Notes: generated by a model not told the origin, from the letters alone. A stretch of DNA of 51,456 nt from Neisseria meningitidis (GCA_923184405.1 OV299793.1:1116168-1167623), one strand, 5' to 3'; shown: positions 1 through 11,612, counted from the first letter of the stretch. A program made the numbers and translations.

Positions 1-129
1 GGTTACAGATTGCTGATTGTAAATAATCAGTAAAACTACTTCGCTCACCCAAAAAGAGATTTTATGCATTGACGTCAAAATAAAGATCTATCTGCTGAAG
101 CAGTTATGTCGACTTTATAATTTCACGAG

Positions 130-680
130 CACCAGTCAGTAAGTCTCTCGGGGTAATGGTGATGCTTATGATCGGCATGTATATATAGTTATGGCTGAGA
201 GCTGGTAATTTTGTGTGTCTGTGGGAGGCTATTGAGCTCAGCTGAGCGCGCTTTGATGTCGGGGTGCCAAAGCGAGGATTCAACATGAAGGTGTCGAGGA
301 TAGTCAGGTTCGGAGATAGGCAGAGAATGAAGCTGCAGGTGCAAGACCAGCAGCCGCATGTCGATGGGGCTTCAAAATCGCACGAGGCCGGGCGGCGCCA
401 CAGGATTTCTCGCGACTGCGGCGGGCGAAGCAGGCGAACCGAGCGCGCTTCTTCTGCTGCCGACGGCGTAAGAGTTGGCGGTAAAGAGGCGTGCACTGTA
501 GCGTCCCGGAAGAAGTTTCAGTAGCTGCGCGCCATGCGTTCATTAGATTGGTATCGCGTATATCGGAAATGGTCAAAGAGCCTGTTAATCTTGAACTTCG
601 TGCGAGCGGTGATGCACAGAAGCATGGTTGTTCAAGCACCCAGGCGAAAGGTCTGGCCCAGGGCGGCGGTACAACTAGAC
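130..680 (-). pseudogene. Inverted, broken second copy of the 3' part of glnD
   Basis: Read on the minus strand, this stretch follows the glnD gene found on the plus strand further right. Three anchors are clear: 614-646 matches 4551-4584, 545-576 matches 4681-4711 (both encode TISDIR followed by a NAWRA-like segment), 396-415 matches 4927-4945 (SREILW) and 151-178 matches 5299-5329 (MPI-SITIT, start of the second ACT domain). The copy spans about 500 nt where glnD has about 780, so roughly 280 nt are missing, and no long frame is open. It has no start and no upstream glnD part. It could be a real inverted partial duplication, or a misassembled poor-quality read at a contig end. I favour the second. 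Confidence 0.7.
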
Positions 681-954
681 AGCAAAATCTAAGGCGGCAT
701 CAAATGCCGCGGCATAAGGTGGCGACTGTCACGAGGGCAGCAAAGCTAGCAAGATTTTCACCGCCAGAGGCGTGGTTGCAGGTCAAAGAGCAGACAGTGA
801 CCGCGTCCAGATGTGGGATGGTCATCAACGAATGATCCAGAATACGTCGTGAGCTGGCAGGGATCCGACGATTATATCATCGGTAGATTGAACGACGCAT
901 AAGACACAAAATCAAACGTTTGCTGCGCAGAGTCGGTGTCTAATCTGTGCAATG

Positions 955-984
955 TATGCCGTCTGAAAGCCCCTCAGACGGCAT
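955..984. terminator. Inverted DNA uptake sequence pair, probable terminator
   Basis: Two facing copies of the uptake sequence form a stem with a 5-nt loop: TGCCGTCTGA then TCAGACGGCA. It separates the inverted glnD fragment from the bacterioferritin genes. In Neisseria such pairs commonly act as transcription terminators. Confidence 0.7.
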
Positions 985-1342
985 AATTTATTCCCAAAGT
1001 ACCGATAATCTCAAAAGAATCTGTCAGTTAGTGAGCACGATTCATTATAAATTACGATAAAAAACAGTACCGTATTTGCTTTTAGCTATGGTTAACGAAG
1101 TGTAAATGTTCTTTATGGATAATATGGATTATTAGGTTTGTCAGCACAAAAAACCGATAAAAAACAGCATGCTGACTTGGAAGACATCAGGGGCAATACG
1201 ACACTATTTCTTTCGATAAATGTCTGTGTCACCAGTAGAACATCTATCATGCCGACAGATCTTGCCCACAATGCACGCATTCCGAACAGTACTACATCCG
1301 CTGTTTAACTACACGAAACGCAAATTAAGAAAAGGAAATATT
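985..1342 (+). promoter_or_regulatory. bfrA upstream region
   Basis: No gene is visible in these 358 bases. The stretch is AT-rich, as expected for a promoter. Around 1117-1135 there is a partly palindromic run with GGATAAT and ATTATTAGG that loosely resembles a Fur box, but the match is weak. A clear ribosome binding site (AAGGAAAT) precedes the bfrA start. Confidence 0.3.
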
Positions 1343-1803
1343 ATGCAAGGCAATCAAGCAGTTTTAGACGACATGAACGAACTGCTGTCAGGCGAGCTGG
1401 CGGCTGTTGCGCCAATACTTTATCCGCCCGCCTCTCTCCGAATAGAGCTCACCAAACTTTTTGAACGTCTCAACCACGAGATGGAAGAAGAAACCACACA
1501 CGCCGAAGACTTCATCCGCCGCATCCTGATGCTGGGCGGCACGCCCAAAATGCCGCGCCGAACTGAATATCAGCACGGACGTAGTTTCCTGCCTCAAAGC
1601 CGACCTGCAAACCGAATATGAAGTACGTGATGCGTTGAAAAAGGCATCAAACTGTGCGAAGAAGGCTCAAGACCTATGTTACGCGCGACCTGATGGTTGC
1701 CCAACTGAAAGATACCGAAGAAGACCGCGCCCACTGGCTGGAACAGCAGCTTCGCCTGATCGAGTTAATTGGCGAAGGCAACTACTACCAAAGCCAGCTG
1801 TAA
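1343..1803 (+). CDS. bfrA: Bacterioferritin subunit A (ferroxidase-type), frameshifted
   Basis: Iron-storage subunit of the cytoplasmic 24-mer bacterioferritin. The product starts MQGNQAVLDDMNELLSGELA, and later frames give LFERLNHEMEEETTHAEDF and the C-terminal end GEGNYYQSQL. The ferroxidase ligands corresponding to Glu18, Glu51 and His54 of E. coli Bfr are present, but the haem-ligand methionine at position 52 is a threonine, as in other neisserial BfrA. The frame is lost near 1400-1448 (the YFIHSR region), after GGTPKM near 1551, and around 1660. Corrected length would be about 154 residues, normal for the family. It is followed after 28 bp by bfrB, with which it is expected to form a mixed shell. 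The breaks look like sequence errors. Confidence 0.9.
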
Positions 1804-1831
1804 TCCGTATTACGGAATAAAAGGAGTCCGT

Positions 1832-2305
1832 ATGAAAGGCGACCGTCCGGTTATCCGCAAGCTAAACAAAAACTTAGGCTTGCTGCTGGTAACCATCAAC
1901 CAATATTTCCTTCACGCCCGTATTTTGAAAAACTGGGGCTTTGAAGAACTGGGCGAGCATTTCTTCAAACAGTCCATCGTTGAAATGAAAGCTGCCGACG
2001 ATTTGATCGAGCGCATTCTGTTCCTCGAAGGTCTGCCGGACCTGCAAGAACTGGGCAAGCTTCTGATTGGCGAGTCCACCGAAGAAATCATCGCCTGCGA
2101 TTTGAAAAAAGAAAAGGAAAAACACGAAGCACTGATTGCCGCAATTTCCGTGGCAGAAGCGCAACAGGATTACGTCGGCCGTGATTTGTTGGAAAAACAA
2201 AAAGACACCAACGAAGAACACATCGACTGGCTCGAAACCCAGCAGGAACTGATCAACAAAATCGGTTTGCCGAACTACCTGCAAACAGCGGCGCAAGAGG
2301 ACTAA
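1832..2305 (+). CDS. bfrB: Bacterioferritin subunit B (haem-binding type)
   Basis: Intact 157-residue bacterioferritin subunit. ATG at 1832 was chosen over upstream in-frame codons because AAGGAG lies just before it and the protein then begins MKGDRPVIRKLNKNLG, as in all Bfr proteins. Motifs include INQYFLHARILKNWG, EMKAADDLIERILFLEGLP, and the C-terminal HIDWLETQQELINKIGLPNY. Met52, the axial haem ligand, is present. Glu18 and His54 of the ferroxidase centre are replaced (Leu and Ala), so this subunit should bind haem but not oxidise iron itself, the reverse of BfrA. It is co-transcribed with bfrA and ends in a good terminator. One of the few undamaged genes of the window. Confidence 0.97.
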   Translation: MKGDRPVIRKLNKNLGLLLVTINQYFLHARILKNWGFEELGEHFFKQSIVEMKAADDLIERILFLEGLPDLQELGKLLIGESTEEIIACDLKKEKEKHEALIAAISVAEAQQDYVGRDLLEKQKDTNEEHIDWLETQQELINKIGLPNYLQTAAQED

Positions 2306-2350
2306 AACACAAATCACTGCCAAATATAGCAGTCCCCTGCACCATCAGAC

Positions 2351-2385
2351 AGCATATCCGTATAAACGGATATGCCGTTTTTCTT
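2351..2385 (+). terminator. Rho-independent terminator of bfrAB
   Basis: A perfect 9-bp stem, GCATATCCG and CGGATATGC, with a TATAAA loop, is followed by a T-rich tract. It lies 46 nt after the bfrB stop codon. Confidence 0.85.
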
Positions 2386-2598
2386 TATCGGATTGCGAAT
2401 AAAATCGAAATTGATTTGAATCAATACTCGATAACGGTTTTTGCTTGATAATACCGACATGAAATCTAGATTGTTTGTTTGCTGTTTCCCAATCTGTCTT
2501 GATTTTACTCTCTTTCCTCTTGATGTGTGTGTGTTTGGGTGTGGCTGCCGCCACCCCTTTCTCTTAGCTTTTATGTGAAGTAAAATCCGTAACAGCAA

Positions 2599-2998
2599 AT
2601 GCTTAACTTTAACATTTATCCGGAAGCAAATGATGGGCAACAGCAATTGACTCAGCCTACCAAACTGCCTGAAGAGCAGGATTTGCAGGCAGTATTGGCA
2701 TACAATATGCGGCTTTGCCGCGTGAACAAGGGTTGGTCGCAAGAAGAATTGGCGCGGCAATGCGGCTTTGGACAGGACTTATGTGTCGGCAGTCGAGCGC
2801 AAACGCTGGAACATCGCCCTGTCGAATATCGAAAAAATGGCGGCGGCCTTGGGCGTAACGGCGTATCAGTTGCTGCTGCCGCCGGGAACGGTTGAACCTG
2901 ATGACCAATTCGCCGATACCCGACAAATGCCGTCTGAAAGCGGTAGACGACCGCTGAACCATCCGCCTCCCTTTTTCCCGCCAATCGAAAGAATAAAA
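2599..2998 (+). CDS. XRE-family helix-turn-helix regulator, frameshifted
   Basis: Small cytoplasmic DNA-binding protein of the Cro/C1 type. The N-terminal part gives [20 protein letters not shown], the start of the helix-turn-helix. After a frameshift near 2766 the second frame supplies [20 protein letters not shown] and [17 protein letters not shown], completing the domain and its fourth helix. About 35 residues before the domain are low in complexity. An uptake sequence lies at about 2928-2938 near the expected C-terminus. No in-frame stop occurs before glnD starts at 2999, so the true end is uncertain and probably lost to an indel. The target is unknown; it sits between bfrAB and glnD on the same strand. 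Confidence 0.75.
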
Positions 2999-5555
2999 AT
3001 GCCTGCAAACCTGTCTTCAGCGCTGGAAACCTTCAAACAGCAGCGCGATGCCGCCGAAGCGCATTATTTGAAAACCAACCGCGTGTCAGTATTTTCACGG
3101 AACAGACGGCGGCAGTCGAAACCTTACTGGCAACATTGTGGGTAGAACATTTTCAAAACAGCGCGTTATGTCTGATGGCGGTGGGCGGCTTCGGGCGCGG
3201 CAGACTGTATCCCTGTTCGGATGTGGATTTGGCGGTTGTCTCCCTGCCCCGCTTTCAGACGGCATTCAGGAACAGATTGCACGGTCTGATCAGACCCTGT
3301 GGGACTGCAAACTGATGCCGTCTGTATAAAAAAGCAGCGCTGATCACCTATCTGAAAGCGTGCGCAATGATATTACAGGGGACACAGCGTTTTTAGAAGG
3401 CCCGAATTTTGTCTGGCAAACGACAAACGGCGGAGGATCTGGCGGAAAAAATGAACGCGCAACGCAAGATAGCGGCATTTATCGAAACAAAATTGGTGGA
3501 GATGGAACACCGCCATGCCAAATCGCAAAGGTTCGGGAGCAGTGTTGGAGCCAAACATCAAAAGCTGTCCGGGCGGTCTACGCAGACATACATACCCTGC
3601 TTTGGACAGCGAAAGCACAAGGCTTGGCGACCAACCTGCCCGAGCTGGTCAAACAAGGCATTCTGACGCGCACCGAAGACGGTATGAATTCGCACGGCCA
3701 CCGCCGCCTCGCCCACATACGCATCCATCAGCATTTAAACGCCAACCGCAGCCGAAGACCGCCTGCTGTTCGATTTGCAGCCGCAAGTCGCAGAAAGCAT
3801 GGGTTATGAATGCTTGAACCTCCGCCGTCAAAGCGAAGAACTGATGCGCGTGTTTTACCGCGCGATTAAAACCGTCAAACAACTGAGCAGCATCCTCACG
3901 CCTACGCTGCAAAGCCGCGTTTCCTCCACCCAGTAGCGCGTTACCCTGCGGATTGACGACGACCACATCCAAGTCAACAACCAAATCGCCGCGCGGCACA
4001 CCGACACTTTGTGCAGACGGCCCGAACACATTTTCAAAATCGTCGAAATCATGCAGCAGCGCAACGATATTACCGCGCTCGAACCGCAAACACTGCGCGC
4101 ATAATGGGGCGCGACCGCAAAATCAACCGCAGATTCTACCAAAATTCCGAAAATCGCCACCGCTTCGCCGACTTTTTCCGCAACGGCAACGGACTGACCC
4201 AAACCCTGCGCATTCTCAACCTCTACGGCGTATAGGGACGCTACCTGCCCGCCTGGGCAAAAATCGTCGGCCTGCTCAAAAACGACATGTTCCACATCTA
4301 TCCCCTGGACGACCACATCCTCACCGTCGTCCGCAACGTACGCCGCCTTGCCTTAGACATACACAGCCACGAGCTGCCCAACGCCTCTGCACTGATGCAG
4401 TCCTTTGAAAAACAAGACATCCTCGTACCTTGCTGCCTTTTTCCATGACATCGCCAGAGGACGAGACGCCGACCATGCCATACAAGGCATCGCAGACTAG
4501 CGCCAATTTACTGCCGAACACTTCCTGACCGAAGAAGAAAGCGACCTGCTCGCTTGGCTGGTTGAAAACCATCTTCTGATGTCTTAAATCGCCCACAAAA
4601 GAAGACATCCAAGACACCAACGTACTCGATGCCTTCTGCAAACGAAACCAAATCCACGAACGCCTCAGCGCGCTCTACCTTTTGACCATTTCCGACATAC
4701 GCGGTACCAATCCCAAGCTGTGGAACGCATGGAGCGACAGCCTGCTGGAAAGCATCTTCCATGCCGCCAGACGCTACCTGACAGAGTAACGGTGGCAACC
4801 TGCACACCCTATTCGGCCACCGCCAACAAGAAGCCGCCGACTTGATCACCCGCGTCGCCGTCCCCGCAAAACAGCAGCAAAAACTATGGAACGCGCTCGG
4901 TTCCGACTACTGCGCCCGCCACCAGTCCCGCGAAATCCTGTGGCACGCCGCCAACATCGTACACGCATTTTGAAACCCCCATCGTCCGCAGCCGCATCCT
5001 GCCCCAAAGCGACAGCTTCCAAGTGATGGACTTTATGCCCAACGGCCCGCGCCTGTTCACCCGCCTCGCCGTATCTTCAGCCGCCACGGCTTCGACATTC
5101 TCGCCGCCCGCGCCTTTATCACCGAACACGACTACATCCTCGACACCTCCATCGTGCAAGTCCCCTCGCAGCACGCTCCCGAAGACTACCCAGACATCCA
5201 AACCGCCCACGAAGCAGAACTCAACAGCTTTATCCACTGACACACCAAAGACGACAGCTGCAAACATAGCGGCCGCACAAGACGCCGCAGACCGCAAAAT
5301 GCCGATCGCACCAGGCATCACCATAACCCACGAAGAAAACTACACTCCGACTGGTACTCCGTCGAAACCACCACCCTCAAATGCCCCTACCTGCTCGCCA
5401 ATAAACAGAAGTCATTTCGCCCACAGCGTCAGCATGCGCTACGCCAAAAGCTCAACACTCGACGAACGCGCCGAAGTCAGACTTACCGATTTTCGACAGA
5501 AATGACAAACCGAAAACTATGAAACGCAGTGGAGCAGCCAGCCTGCTCAGAAAGC
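2999..5555 (+). CDS. glnD: Bifunctional uridylyltransferase/uridylyl-removing enzyme GlnD, many frameshifts
   Basis: Nitrogen-status sensor that adds UMP to and removes it from the PII protein. Start at 2999 gives [20 protein letters not shown]. The nucleotidyltransferase signature is near 3180-3240, where frames give [17 protein letters not shown] and [11 protein letters not shown]. The central HD domain is visible around 4440-4600 ([25 protein letters not shown]), and two C-terminal ACT domains at about 5020-5110 ([11 protein letters not shown]) and 5299-5500 ([21 protein letters not shown]). The span matches the usual 850 or so residues, but the frame changes at least ten times and several stops interrupt it. 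The quality falls toward the 3' end, whose stop I cannot place exactly. Confidence 0.88.
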
Positions 5556-6500
5556 CGCGTTCCAGAGACGGACGCTACCTCGCAGGCAGTACGCCTGGGA
5601 AGACCAACCACGCCCTCAGACGGTCAGCCGAGCGACCGGACAGAACAACCCACCGACACCCGGGCTCACCCAGACACCAACACGAAAACACCAAGAAAAG
5701 CACTCCAACCCACTCCGTACAGCCTACGTCGCCCCCACCACCAGTCCCCCCGAACCCTCCCACCCCCCCAGCCTGACCACACGATACGGGAAACCCCAGC
5801 GGCCGCAGCCGCGAACGCCACGCACAAACCACCAGCTTCAAACTGGATCCCGCCAGTCATCTCACAGCCCAAAGGCCCGAGCATGTTCGCCAGCTCAGCC
5901 CTGATTCTGCTCAAGCCGACACCGAGTGCCAGCCGATCACCAACGAACAGCCCCTGGACATCACCGAACAACGCAACCCACCGAAACCCTCTCACCACCA
6001 CGCCCCGACCCCGCCCCCTCCCCGAACACTACCCCGACACCCATAGCGCCTGTCGCCTACGGCCTCAAGCCAGACCCAACAGCCTATAGCCATCCCACAC
6101 ACCGGCTCCCCCAAGACCCACCACCCATAGCCCCCACCATGGCAGCCGCCGCAAAGAGCACCACGTAAAGACAGCGCCTACTAGCCATGCTGACCATCTA
6201 CCCGAAAACAAGACTTACCAAACCACCTGGTCACTCCGTAAGAACCGCCGAAGCTCAGCTATGCTGCTCATGGAGATACGGCGGGAATCTCCTAAAAAAA
6301 ACAGACTACAACAAGTAAAGAACCACACAGGATATACGCGCAAAACAGTTAAATCCCACTATAGAACAACACATAACAAAACCAAAATCCAGACATATCA
6401 GCAAAAAAGACTTTTACTAGAAATAAAAAGCCCGGGATTAAATTTCAAGACGGCATACCAATTCCGAGCCGAATGTCAAAGGCGGGGATAGCCAAACATT
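5556..6500. other. Unassigned, strongly A/C-biased stretch
   Basis: No gene can be recognised here. The plus strand is extremely rich in A and C and poor in T and G (for example around 5690-5770 and 6000-6140), unlike normal Neisseria coding sequence. Open frames are proline/threonine-rich runs without any family motif. A short readable island near 5860-5960 could encode GPSMFASSALILLK-like residues but I do not recognise it. The composition looks like damaged base calls. In related genomes a small hypothetical gene may lie between glnD and guaB. Confidence 0.5.
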
Positions 6501-6504
6501 ATAG

Positions 6505-8032
<1,528 letters not shown>

Positions 8033-8053
8033 TTTGAACAGCCTTTTCAAGGC

Positions 8054-8100
8054 AAAATGCCGTCTGAAACCTGATTTTCGGGTTTCAGACGGCATTTTTT
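8054..8100 (+). terminator. guaB terminator built on paired uptake sequences
   Basis: ATGCCGTCTGAAACC and its exact complement GGTTTCAGACGGCAT form a 15-bp stem followed by six T residues. It begins 21 nt after the guaB stop. Confidence 0.9.
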
Positions 8101-8370
8101 GTCCGTTCAAGGCAAGCCGCACGGGCTGATTGCGCGGACAGGCAAAGCCATTCGGACGGACACGCCGAAAGAATGAAAATGCCGTCTGAACGCCGTTTGC
8201 GCCCCGTCTGCCGAATACCGCCGACCTTTAAAACGGCGGTGGAAATAAACGCAATCTTTCAATACGGGCGTTTCGATTGGCCTGAAATGATGCGCAAGCC
8301 GCCATATCAAAAAATCGGGCGGCGGCTTCGGGAAAGTATGCCCCTTCCTCCCCAAGCCACCCTGTCAGCA

Positions 8371-10742
8371 TTATGATTTGCCTTTCCGTTTTTTTACCTT
8401 AATCGGAACCGGTTTCTTTGCCTTTTCGCACGATTCTGCGGCGGCAGACGCGCCACTTCCTAATACTTTGCCGCCTCGGGCTGTTTTTTTCTCGGCGGCG
8501 GTTTTCGGCTTCCCTTTCCCAGCCGTCCCTGCCGGTTTGGCAGACGCGGATGATTTAACTTTCCGCCCCCTGCCGCTCACCTCGGCAATCAGGACAAAAT
8601 CGATTTTTCCATCATCCAAATCGGCACGGGCCACTTTAATGGCAACCCTGTCGCCCATATTGAAACGGATGCCACTGCGTTCACATTCGATTGCCATGAT
8701 TTCAGGGCGGAAGTTGAAATAGTCTTCGCCCAAATCGCTGATATGCACCAGGACCGTCGATATGGATATCGTCCAAAGTGACAAATATTCCAAAATTTGC
8801 CACCCCGGAAATTTTCCCTTCAAATACTTCGCCGACTTTGTCACGCATATAGTAGGTTTTCAGCCAGTTTTCCACGTCGCGGCTGGCGTCGTCGGCACGG
8901 CGATCACAGAACGAGGTATGAACGCCCAAAGCCTGCCAGCTTTTTTTTGGCGTGTAGGTTTGCTGGATTCAACACGGCTTTGATGGCGCGGTGTACGGTC
9001 AGGTCAGGATAGCGGCGGATGGGCGAGGTGAAGTGGGCGTATGCTTCGTAGGCAAGACCAAAGTGTCCGTCGCAATGCGGTTCGTAAACCGCCTGTTGCA
9101 TGGAGCGCAACATCATGACTTGCAGCAATTCGGCATCCGGCCTGCCTTTGAACTGTCCGGCAAGCGCGGCATAGTCTTTCGGCGACAGGTTGTCGCCGCC
9201 GCCAAGTTGAAGCCCCAACAGACCGAACTGCTCGCGCAAGGCGGCGAGTTTTTCAGGCGTGGGCCCCAAATGGTTGCGGAACAATGCGGTATGCTTGTTT
9301 TTCAACAGAAAATCCGCTGCGCAAACGTTTGCCGCCAACATACATTCTTCAATCAGCTTGTGGGCATCGTTGCGGACAACGGGGACGATTTTTCAATTTT
9401 ACCGTTGTCGTCGAAAGCATTTGGATTTCGATGCTGTCAAACTACACCGCCCCGCGTTCGAAACGCTTTTTCTGAAAGATTTTGAAGAGTTTGTAAAGCG
9501 TGTCGATTTGGGCTTTGAACGGATGCCCGATGCCGCCTGAAAGCCATTTCCAAACTTGGTTGTAGGTCAGGCGGGCATGAGAGCGCATCACGGCAGGGTA
9601 GAAGCGGTATTCTTTAATATTGCCCGCGTAAGTGATAACCATATCGCACACCATACACAAACGCTCGACATTAGGATTGAGCGAGCAGATGCCGTTGGAC
9701 AGGTTTTCCGGCAACATGGGAATCACGCGGCGCGGGAAGTAAACACTGGTGCTGCGTTCCTGAGCGTCCGTGTCGATAAGCGTCATCGGGGCGGACATAA
9801 TGGCTGACATCGGCAATCGCCACGACCAGACGGTAATTGCGTCCGATTTTTCGGCAAACACCGCATCGTCAAAATCTCGAGCCGTTTCGCCGTCAATCGT
9901 TACCAAAGGCAGGTCGCGCAAATCGACGCGGCCTTTCAAATCGCTTTTGCGTACATGGTCGAGAATTTTTTTCACGGCTTTGGCACACGCTTCACTGAAT
10001 TGGTGCGGCAAATGATGCTTGCGCACGGCAATTTCAATCTCCATGCCGCTGTCGGCATAATCGCCCAAAACTTCGATGATTTTGCCACTGCAGGCAGGTT
10101 TTGCTCAGGATAAACCTCAACTTCGCCGACGATGACCTGACCAGATTCAGGTTTGAAACGCGCCACGCCGTCCGGTTCCAATACGATGCTTTGGTTCAGA
10201 CGCTTGTCTTCCGGCTCCAAAATCGCCACGCCCCTATCCATATAGAAACGGCCGACCACTTTGCTTTGCGCGCGTTCGACAATATCCGGAACCGTCCCTT
10301 CGCGGCGGCCCCTACGGTCCATAAACAGGACGAACAGTGACAATATCGCCGTGCATAATGCCGCGCATCTGGCGTTCATACAAAACAAAATCACCGTCTT
10401 TGGCGGGCGTGAGCGGCACAGAAAAACCGAAACCGTCTTTGTGCGCCTCGACACGGCATTCGACCAAATACAATTTGTCCGCCGCGCAAACCGCGCGCCG
10501 GCGGTTGATTAAAACCTGACCGTCCGCGCCAACGCCTTCAGACGGCGTTCGAAAAAGACATACGAGTCTTCCGTAATCGACAGCTAACACGCGAGAGATT
10601 CGATTTTTGCAGGCACACCTTTGCGCTCCAACAATTCGATTATCCATTCCCGACTGGGCAAAGGATGTTCATAACGCTGTTTTTCACGACTTAAAAACGG
10701 GTCTTTTTCCCGTAAATTTAAAGATTTAATATTTTTATTCAT
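8371..10742 (-). CDS. rnr: Ribonuclease R, frameshifted
   Basis: Processive 3'-to-5' exoribonuclease that degrades structured RNA. ATG at 10742 gives MNKNIKSLNLREKDPFLSR. The N-terminal helix-turn-helix and cold-shock domains include KDGFGFSVPLTPAKDGDFVL and MRGIMHGDIVTVRP. The catalytic RNB domain has VTIDGETARDFDDAVFAEK with its metal-binding aspartates, RRVIPMLPENLSNGICSLNP, and YAHFTSPIRRYPDLTVHRAI. The S1 domain near the C-terminus has VLVHISDLGEDYFNFRPEIM. The tail is a long basic, low-complexity stretch ending IKVKKRKGKS, typical of neisserial RNase R. The frame breaks repeatedly, for example near 8760, 8920, 9390-9470, 9800 and 10100. Corrected size is about 790 residues. It is divergent from the tRNA operon. 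Confidence 0.93.
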
Positions 10743-10750
10743 TTGGACTG

Positions 10751-10778
10751 TTGACATTCTCTTTATGAACTATATAAT
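10751..10778 (+). promoter_or_regulatory. Consensus sigma-70 promoter of the tRNA operon
   Basis: TTGACA at 10751-10756 and TATAAT at 10773-10778 are both perfect consensus boxes with a 16-nt spacer. The bases after the -10 box (AGCGAC) are GC-rich, as in stable-RNA promoters under stringent control. The first tRNA begins 52 nt downstream. Confidence 0.9.
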
Positions 10779-10830
10779 AGCGACTTCTTTGCGGCAGGAC
10801 ACTGTACCGCAAAACAGCAAATAAAGCAAA

Positions 10831-10917
10831 GCCCGGGTGGCGGAATTGGTAGACGCGCTAGCTTCAGGTGCTAGTATCCTCACGGGTGTGGAAGTTCAAG
10901 TCTTCTCCCGGGCACCA
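10831..10917 (+). tRNA. tRNA-Leu (CAG)
   Basis: The 87-nt sequence folds as a class II tRNA with acceptor stem GCCCGGG/CCCGGGC, D-loop GGTAGACGC, anticodon loop TTCAGGT (anticodon CAG), a long variable arm and an encoded CCA end. It decodes CUG leucine codons. First gene of a three-tRNA operon. Confidence 0.95.
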
Positions 10918-10952
10918 AATCAAATGCTTTGCTTTATTTCAATATTTAGATT

Positions 10953-11040
10953 GCCCGGGTGGCGGAATTGGTAGACGCGCCAGCTTCAGGTGCTGGTATC
11001 CTCACGGGTGTGGAAGTTCAGAATCTTCTCCCGGGCAGCA
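10953..11040 (+). tRNA. tRNA-Leu (CAG), second copy
   Basis: Nearly identical to the first tRNA-Leu. The anticodon stem differs by a compensated pair (CCAGC/GCTGG instead of CTAGC/GCTAG), so the two copies are distinct genes. The T-arm has one extra base (GTTCAGAATC against GTTCAAGTC) and the 3' end reads GCA instead of CCA; both are more likely sequence errors than real changes. Confidence 0.9.
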
Positions 11041-11075
11041 AATAAATTATTCCGATTGGGATAATTTCCGCCATT

Positions 11076-11165
11076 AGAGAGGTGGATGAGTGGTTTAAGT
11101 CGCACGCCTGGAAAGCGTGCATACGTGAATAGCGTATCGAGGTTCGGATCCCTTCCTCTCTGCCA
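11076..11165 (+). tRNA. tRNA-Ser (GGA)
   Basis: The 90-nt class II tRNA has acceptor stem AGAGAGG/CCTCTCT, anticodon stem CACGC/GCGTG around CTGGAAA (anticodon GGA), a long variable arm and an encoded CCA. It reads UCC and UCU serine codons. Last gene of the operon. Confidence 0.93.
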
Positions 11166-11171
11166 AATACA

Positions 11172-11204
11172 AATCCCAAACTTTTACGGTTTGGGATTTT
11201 TATT
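11172..11204 (+). terminator. Terminator of the tRNA operon
   Basis: AATCCCAAAC and GGTTTGGGATT form a strong stem with a short loop, followed by TTTTATTATT. It begins 6 nt after the tRNA-Ser CCA. Confidence 0.85.
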
Positions 11205-11312
11205 ATTCAAACAATAATTTCATTGGGAAAACCCGTTATTGTCTATAATCGTCATCAACCGCTTACAACTATCCGTTACCGTATTTTTTGTGGTATGTTT
11301 TGCGGTATATTT

Positions 11313-11465
11313 TATAGTGGATTAACAAAAACCAGTACGGCGTTGCCTCGCCTTAGCTCAAAGAGAACGATTCTCTAAGGTGCTGAAGCACCAAGTGAAT
11401 CAGTTCCGTACTATCTGTACTGTCTGCGGCTTCGTCGCCTTATCCCGATTTTTGTTAATCCACTA
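11313..11465. repeat. Correia repeat enclosed element (CREE), full-length type
   Basis: A 153-bp element has the terminal inverted repeats TATAGTGGATTAACAAAAA and its complement ending in CCACTA. Internally it holds the usual TTCGTCGCCTT/CTGTCTGCGGC block and AAGGTGCTGAAGCACC hairpin. CREEs are mobile MITE-like elements of Neisseria that can carry promoters, IHF sites and RNase III sites. Confidence 0.95.
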
Positions 11466-11483
11466 GATCCTCATTCCATAAAC

Positions 11484-11612
11484 ATGGAAGGACTCAAAAG
11501 GCAGATTACTTCAAACGGCATTGTTCGCCATGCTGCCGGGAAGCCGAATCCCGATACAGAAACGCGACGGGGCGATATACGGCTGGACATATGGCCCCAG
11601 CTACTTGATTAG
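11484..11612 (+). CDS. Possible short hypothetical ORF
   Basis: A 42-codon frame, starting MEGLKRQITSNGIVRHAAGK and ending in WPQLLD, lies directly after the CREE. It has no recognisable ribosome binding site or family motif and may be chance or a remnant. The rest of 11466-11668 holds a single uptake sequence at 11631-11641 and nothing else that I can name. Confidence 0.2.
   Translation: MEGLKRQITSNGIVRHAAGKPNPDTETRRGDIRLDIWPQLLD

Noticed and set aside
104..835. Several arginine-rich open frames on both strands at the left end, as novel genes
   Set aside because: They are fragments of an inverted, corrupted glnD copy; real homology lies in mixed frames of the minus strand.
5519..6168. Proline/threonine-rich frames as a novel surface or mucin-like protein
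   Set aside because: The composition follows from the A/C bias of the block; no signal peptide, no ribosome binding site and no regular repeat.
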